Shown here in pieces: positions 58,570 to 64,000 of a stretch of 64,000 bases of DNA; position 1 is the first letter of the stretch; each line of letters starts with the position of its first letter. The position numbers were made by a program, and so were the translations under genes. The DNA comes from CAMLJR01 sp964500675 (GTDB lineage Bacteria; Pseudomonadota; Gammaproteobacteria; Pseudomonadales; CAMLJR01). The DNA lies in assembly GCA_964500675.1 (NCBI GenBank), contig CAZCNY010000002.1, positions 372,001 to 436,000 of the forward strand, in the 5' to 3' direction. The notes beneath the pieces were generated by a model. It was given only the letters and a program-made list of their open reading frames with translations, ran no database searches and was not told where the DNA came from.

Positions 58570-59832
58570 ATGCCGTTGAGCATATTGCAGGCTTTGCCGC
58601 CCGTGTTAATCAGCTTTATCGCCACCGCGCTGCTCGCGTTCGTGGTGGGGCTCGAAATGCACGGTTATCGCCGCGCCGCTGCCGAGCCGCTCGCGTTTGG
58701 CACCACGCGCACGTTGACATTGATCGCGGTACTGGGTTTTTGTTTGTATCACCTCGGCGGTGTCGAAGCGTTCATCACCGGGTTCGTCGTCATCGGTGCA
58801 TGGTTGAGTTTGTTCTATTGGTGGCGGCTGCGCGAAGGCCATCAGCATTTACTGACGTTGCTGGTGGCGCTGTCGGTGTATTTATTCGGTCCGCTGGCAT
58901 TGCAAGGGCCGTTGTGGTTGCTCATTGTTTATGCCGTCGCGATTATCTTGATGCTCGGCAATCAGCCCGATATCCGCCGGTTTTCCGATACGTTTCGCAG
59001 CGGCGAGGCGGTGACGCTCGCCAAATTTCTCATCATGGTCGGATTGATTCTGCCGTTGTTGCCCGACGAGCAGATCGCCGCATTCGTTACGGTCAGCTGG
59101 TATCAAGTGTGGTTGGCGGTGGTGGTGGTATCGGGAATTTCGTATTTGAGTTATTTCGTGCAGACGTATTTTTTCCCCGAGAGCGGTGTGTTGCTCACGG
59201 GTTTGCTGGGCGGGCTTTATTCGAGCACCGCCGTCACGGCGGTTTTGAGCCGGCGCGCGCGCGAAACGAAAACCGAAGCGCGCCGCATCGGCGCGGCGAT
59301 CGTGCTCGCGACGACGATGATGTATCTGCGGCTGTGGCTATTAATTCTATTGCTGGGTCATCGCGCGGCGGCGTTGCGTTTGGCGCCGCTGTTTGCGCTG
59401 TTGATTGTTGCGTTCGCGCTGATGGCGCGATTGCTTTACGGTGCACGCTCGCGCACGTCGTCGCAGGCCAATACCACCCTGGATCATCCGCTCGAGTTTT
59501 CGACGGCGCTGTTGTTTGCGTTGTTGTTCGTGGTGTTCGCGGGCTTGACCGATGTTGTCGTCGCGCATTTCGGCGCGGGCGGATTGCATGCATTGGCGTT
59601 CGCGGTTGGCTTCACCGATATCGATCCATTCATTCTGTCGGTGCTCGCCGGTAAATTTCATGTCGGCGACGCCGCCGTGGTCGCAGCGGTGCTTATCGCG
59701 AGTGGCAGCAATAATTTACTCAAGGCAATTTATGCCTTGGTATTGAGTCGTAACCGCGCATTGCTGCCAGCCGCACTCTGGCTCACGCTCAGCTGCATCG
59801 TATCGTTGGCCTATGCACTCGCGACGGCGTGA
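58570..59832 (+). CDS. MgtC/SapB-type N-terminal and DUF4010 membrane protein
   Basis: About 420 residues with some 12 hydrophobic helices. The N-terminal FIATALLAFVVGLEMHGYRR with GTTRTLTLIAVLG matches the MgtC/SapB pattern (GLERE and GLRT regions altered), and the C-terminal part is the DUF4010 type (GGLYSSTAVTAVLSRRA, GFTDIDPFILSVL, LLKAIYAL). The ATG at 58570 is preferred to a GTG two codons before. Function is unknown; MgtC-like proteins are linked to Mg2+ and acid stress. It converges on the P-type ATPase gene. Confidence 0.8.
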   Translation: MPLSILQALPPVLISFIATALLAFVVGLEMHGYRRAAAEPLAFGTTRTLTLIAVLGFCLYHLGGVEAFITGFVVIGAWLSLFYWWRLREGHQHLLTLLVALSVYLFGPLALQGPLWLLIVYAVAIILMLGNQPDIRRFSDTFRSGEAVTLAKFLIMVGLILPLLPDEQIAAFVTVSWYQVWLAVVVVSGISYLSYFVQTYFFPESGVLLTGLLGGLYSSTAVTAVLSRRARETKTEARRIGAAIVLATTMMYLRLWLLILLLGHRAAALRLAPLFALLIVAFALMARLLYGARSRTSSQANTTLDHPLEFSTALLFALLFVVFAGLTDVVVAHFGAGGLHALAFAVGFTDIDPFILSVLAGKFHVGDAAVVAAVLIASGSNNLLKAIYALVLSRNRALLPAALWLTLSCIVSLAYALATA

Positions 59833-59863
59833 GCATTAATCTGAAATTGCTCCGGGCGCAGAA

Positions 59864-62314
<2,451 letters not shown>

Positions 62315-62347
62315 CGCGCTTACTCCCTGCAATTAATTTCGGTAATG

Positions 62348-63727
62348 TTAATTGTCGCGCTTTGCCAGCGGCATACGTAATTCCACCGTGAGGCCTACGC
62401 CGGTACTGCTCGGTGCAAACGTCACACTGCCGCGATGGATATGCGCGATTTCGCGCACGATGGCGAGTCCGAGTCCGCAGCCTTCGGCAGCGCTGCCGGG
62501 CGGACGATAAAACGGCGTGCCCAATTTCTGCAAGTCCGCTGCCGGTACTCCGGGTCCGGCGTCAGCGACGATAAGTTCGACCGCGTCTCCGCTGCGATTC
62601 AGATATACCTGAATGACGCTGTGACGCGGTGCGTAGCGCACGGCGTTGTCGAGTAAATTGCTGAGCAGTTCGCGCAACAGCAGCGCATTGCCGTGCACGT
62701 GCAACGGTTGCACCGAAAATTCGAATTCGACGGCATAGCGCGCCGCGCGCAGCACGAAATCCGCTGCGGTCTCTTGCACCAGTTCGCGCAGGTCGACGAT
62801 GGTTTCACCGATCGCCGCATTTTCGGTGTGTTCGAGACGCGCGAGCGAAAGCAGCTGGTTCGCCAGATGCGATGTGCGTTGCGTCGTCGCCAACAGCTGT
62901 TGCAGAAGTATTGAAACATTGTCGGGCGGCTGCGCCAAATTGACTTCGATCTGTGTGCCGAGCGCGGCGAGCGGGGTGCGCAATTGGTGCGCCGCATCCG
63001 CTATAAAGCGCCGGTAACTGGCGAAAGAAGCGGAAAGTTTTTCTAACAGTTCGTTGATGCCGCGAATGATCGGCCGCAATTCAAGCGGTGCCGAGTTTTC
63101 GGGTAGCGGCTGCAAATCGCTGGTCGACCGGCTCGCGATTTCGTTGCGCAATTTTTCCACCGGCAATAATCCGGCGTGCACGCCGCTGACGACGACGGCA
63201 ATCGATGCAATAACAAGTACGCCTCCCAAAAACAACATGCTGAGAAATATTTGTTCGAGCAGTTGCGTGCGCCCTTTGGTGGTCTGGGCGACGGCGATAA
63301 GGATATCGGTGCCACCAAAGGTTTGGCGTAGCACGATCACGCGATAAGTTTTTTGGGTGAGCGAAACATCTTGAAAGGTATAACCGTTGGCACGCGGCGG
63401 GGCGATGACGGGGGCAATCGCCGCATCGCCCGCAATCGCTTCGCCCTGCGTCGTCCAGATGGCATAGATAACGCGGTCCTCGTTATTGGTCGCCAGCATC
63501 TCGGCGGCCGCGTGCGGCAGCTCCATGACATAGCGGCCATTTTGAAAAGCAATCTGGTTGGCGAGATCGCGCGCGTCGTCGATGAGGCCGGCATCGTAGG
63601 CGTTGACGGCGGCGCGCTGCGCGAGCACATAAGCCAACAGCACGCCGAGCAGCAGTATCGGTATCAGCGGCCACAATAAACGCCGCAACAAGACGCGGCG
63701 TAAGCTCGCTTCTGCAATTTCAGCCAT
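62348..63727 (-). CDS. Two-component sensor histidine kinase
   Basis: 459 residues. Two membrane helices (about 15-35 and 162-182) flank a periplasmic domain of the two-component-sensor N-terminal type. A HAMP-like linker, the H box with His247 (ADAAHQLRTPLAAL), N box (NLLDNAVRYAP), G1 (VADAGPGVP) and G2 (GCGLGLAIV) follow. It resembles TctE/QseC-like kinases. Its start overlaps the end of the response regulator gene by eight bases. As the next gene is a proton ATPase, it may sense pH or a cation. Confidence 0.92.
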   Translation of the reverse strand: MAEIAEASLRRVLLRRLLWPLIPILLLGVLLAYVLAQRAAVNAYDAGLIDDARDLANQIAFQNGRYVMELPHAAAEMLATNNEDRVIYAIWTTQGEAIAGDAAIAPVIAPPRANGYTFQDVSLTQKTYRVIVLRQTFGGTDILIAVAQTTKGRTQLLEQIFLSMLFLGGVLVIASIAVVVSGVHAGLLPVEKLRNEIASRSTSDLQPLPENSAPLELRPIIRGINELLEKLSASFASYRRFIADAAHQLRTPLAALGTQIEVNLAQPPDNVSILLQQLLATTQRTSHLANQLLSLARLEHTENAAIGETIVDLRELVQETAADFVLRAARYAVEFEFSVQPLHVHGNALLLRELLSNLLDNAVRYAPRHSVIQVYLNRSGDAVELIVADAGPGVPAADLQKLGTPFYRPPGSAAEGCGLGLAIVREIAHIHRGSVTFAPSSTGVGLTVELRMPLAKRDN

Positions 63728-64000
63728 TGGCGGAGGGTTCTTCTAACAGATAGCCCAAGCCGCGCACGGTGCGTATGGCGACATCGCTGCCTTCGATTTT
63801 GCTGCGCACGCGGTGCACATAAGCCTCGATGGCGTTCTGACTGAGATCGCTCTGCCAATCGGTGATGGCTTGAATCAGTTGATCTTTCGAAACGATTTTG
63901 CCCGCGCGCCCAACCAAATATTCGAGCACGCTCCATTCGCGCGCCGATAAATCGATGCACTCGCTATTGACGAAGGCGCGCTTGCCGACCGTATCCAATT
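63720..64000 (-). CDS. OmpR/PhoB-type response regulator, DNA-binding domain (partial)
   Basis: The visible 92 residues are the C-terminal winged-helix domain (LSAREWSVLEYLVGRAGKIVSKDQLI, then NAIEAYVHRVRSKI and IRTVRGLGYLL). The receiver domain and start lie beyond the window edge. It overlaps the kinase gene and presumably controls this operon and the proton ATPase. Confidence 0.9.
   Translation of the reverse strand, partial: LDTVGKRAFVNSECIDLSAREWSVLEYLVGRAGKIVSKDQLIQAITDWQSDLSQNAIEAYVHRVRSKIEGSDVAIRTVRGLGYLLEEPSANG

Overview
The window reads as chromosomal DNA from a moderately GC-rich, Gram-negative heterotroph. A proteobacterium, probably a gammaproteobacterium, fits best: IclR, TetR and HutC-type GntR regulators, SelO, NhaD, a lipoprotein with a clear lipobox, GC-rich REP-like hairpins and short GCGGC-N4-GCCGC hairpins. 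The genus cannot be named from sequence alone. I see no tRNA, rRNA, CRISPR array, transposase or integrase.

The left two thirds (about 143-43,855) is a dense catabolic supercluster built from reiterated enzyme types. It holds four Fe(II)/2-oxoglutarate TauD/TfdA-type dioxygenases, four Rieske oxygenase alpha subunits, three paralogous thiamine-diphosphate (ThDP) enzymes, four short-chain dehydrogenases and two acyl-CoA/AMP ligases. It also has a Baeyer-Villiger monooxygenase, an aldehyde dehydrogenase, a ketosteroid-dehydrogenase-like flavoprotein, three CoA-transferase systems, an acyl-CoA dehydrogenase, a CitE-like lyase, two crotonase-fold proteins and a dienelactone-hydrolase-like protein. 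Layout: (i) leftward UGSC-type protein, partner, ThDP enzyme and SDR (4521-143); (ii) rightward, two IclR regulators, then dioxygenase, SDR, Baeyer-Villiger enzyme, Rieske, ThDP enzyme and aldehyde dehydrogenase, ended by a terminator at 14,811; (iii) TetR, then dioxygenase, flavoprotein, CoxG-like, SDR, SnoaL-like and AMP ligase, ended at 21,802; (iv) leftward ThDP enzyme and dioxygenase diverging from a rightward Rieske gene; (v) a leftward six-gene CoA operon (33,063-26,648) resembling C5-dicarboxylate or itaconate-type dissimilation; (vi) a Rieske gene diverging from a GntR regulator, with a leftward CMD-family, AMP ligase and dioxygenase set; (vii) a Rieske gene, a 3-oxoacid CoA-transferase pair, an SDR and a hydrolase. 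No ferredoxin, reductase, Rieske beta subunit or transporter gene accompanies these enzymes.

The AMP ligase, 2-oxoglutarate dioxygenase, ThDP enzyme and aldehyde dehydrogenase together resemble the enzyme set of peroxisomal alpha-oxidation (activate, 2-hydroxylate, cleave, oxidise the aldehyde). I offer this as a hypothesis. An 11-bp motif ATGTCCGTACA recurs at four intergenic places, twice beside the GntR gene and once each before a ThDP gene and a Rieske gene. It probably marks one regulon across the cluster.

The right third is a different neighbourhood centred on membranes and ions: a GlsB/DUF1003 fusion, SelO, an NhaD antiporter, and a complete N-type F-ATPase operon (atpD-C-Q-B-E-F-A-G, no recognisable atpR, long b subunit in place of delta). 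These are followed by a lipoprotein, a secreted S53 peptidase, an MgtC/DUF4010-like membrane protein, and a leftward response regulator, histidine kinase and P3-type proton ATPase operon cut by the window end.
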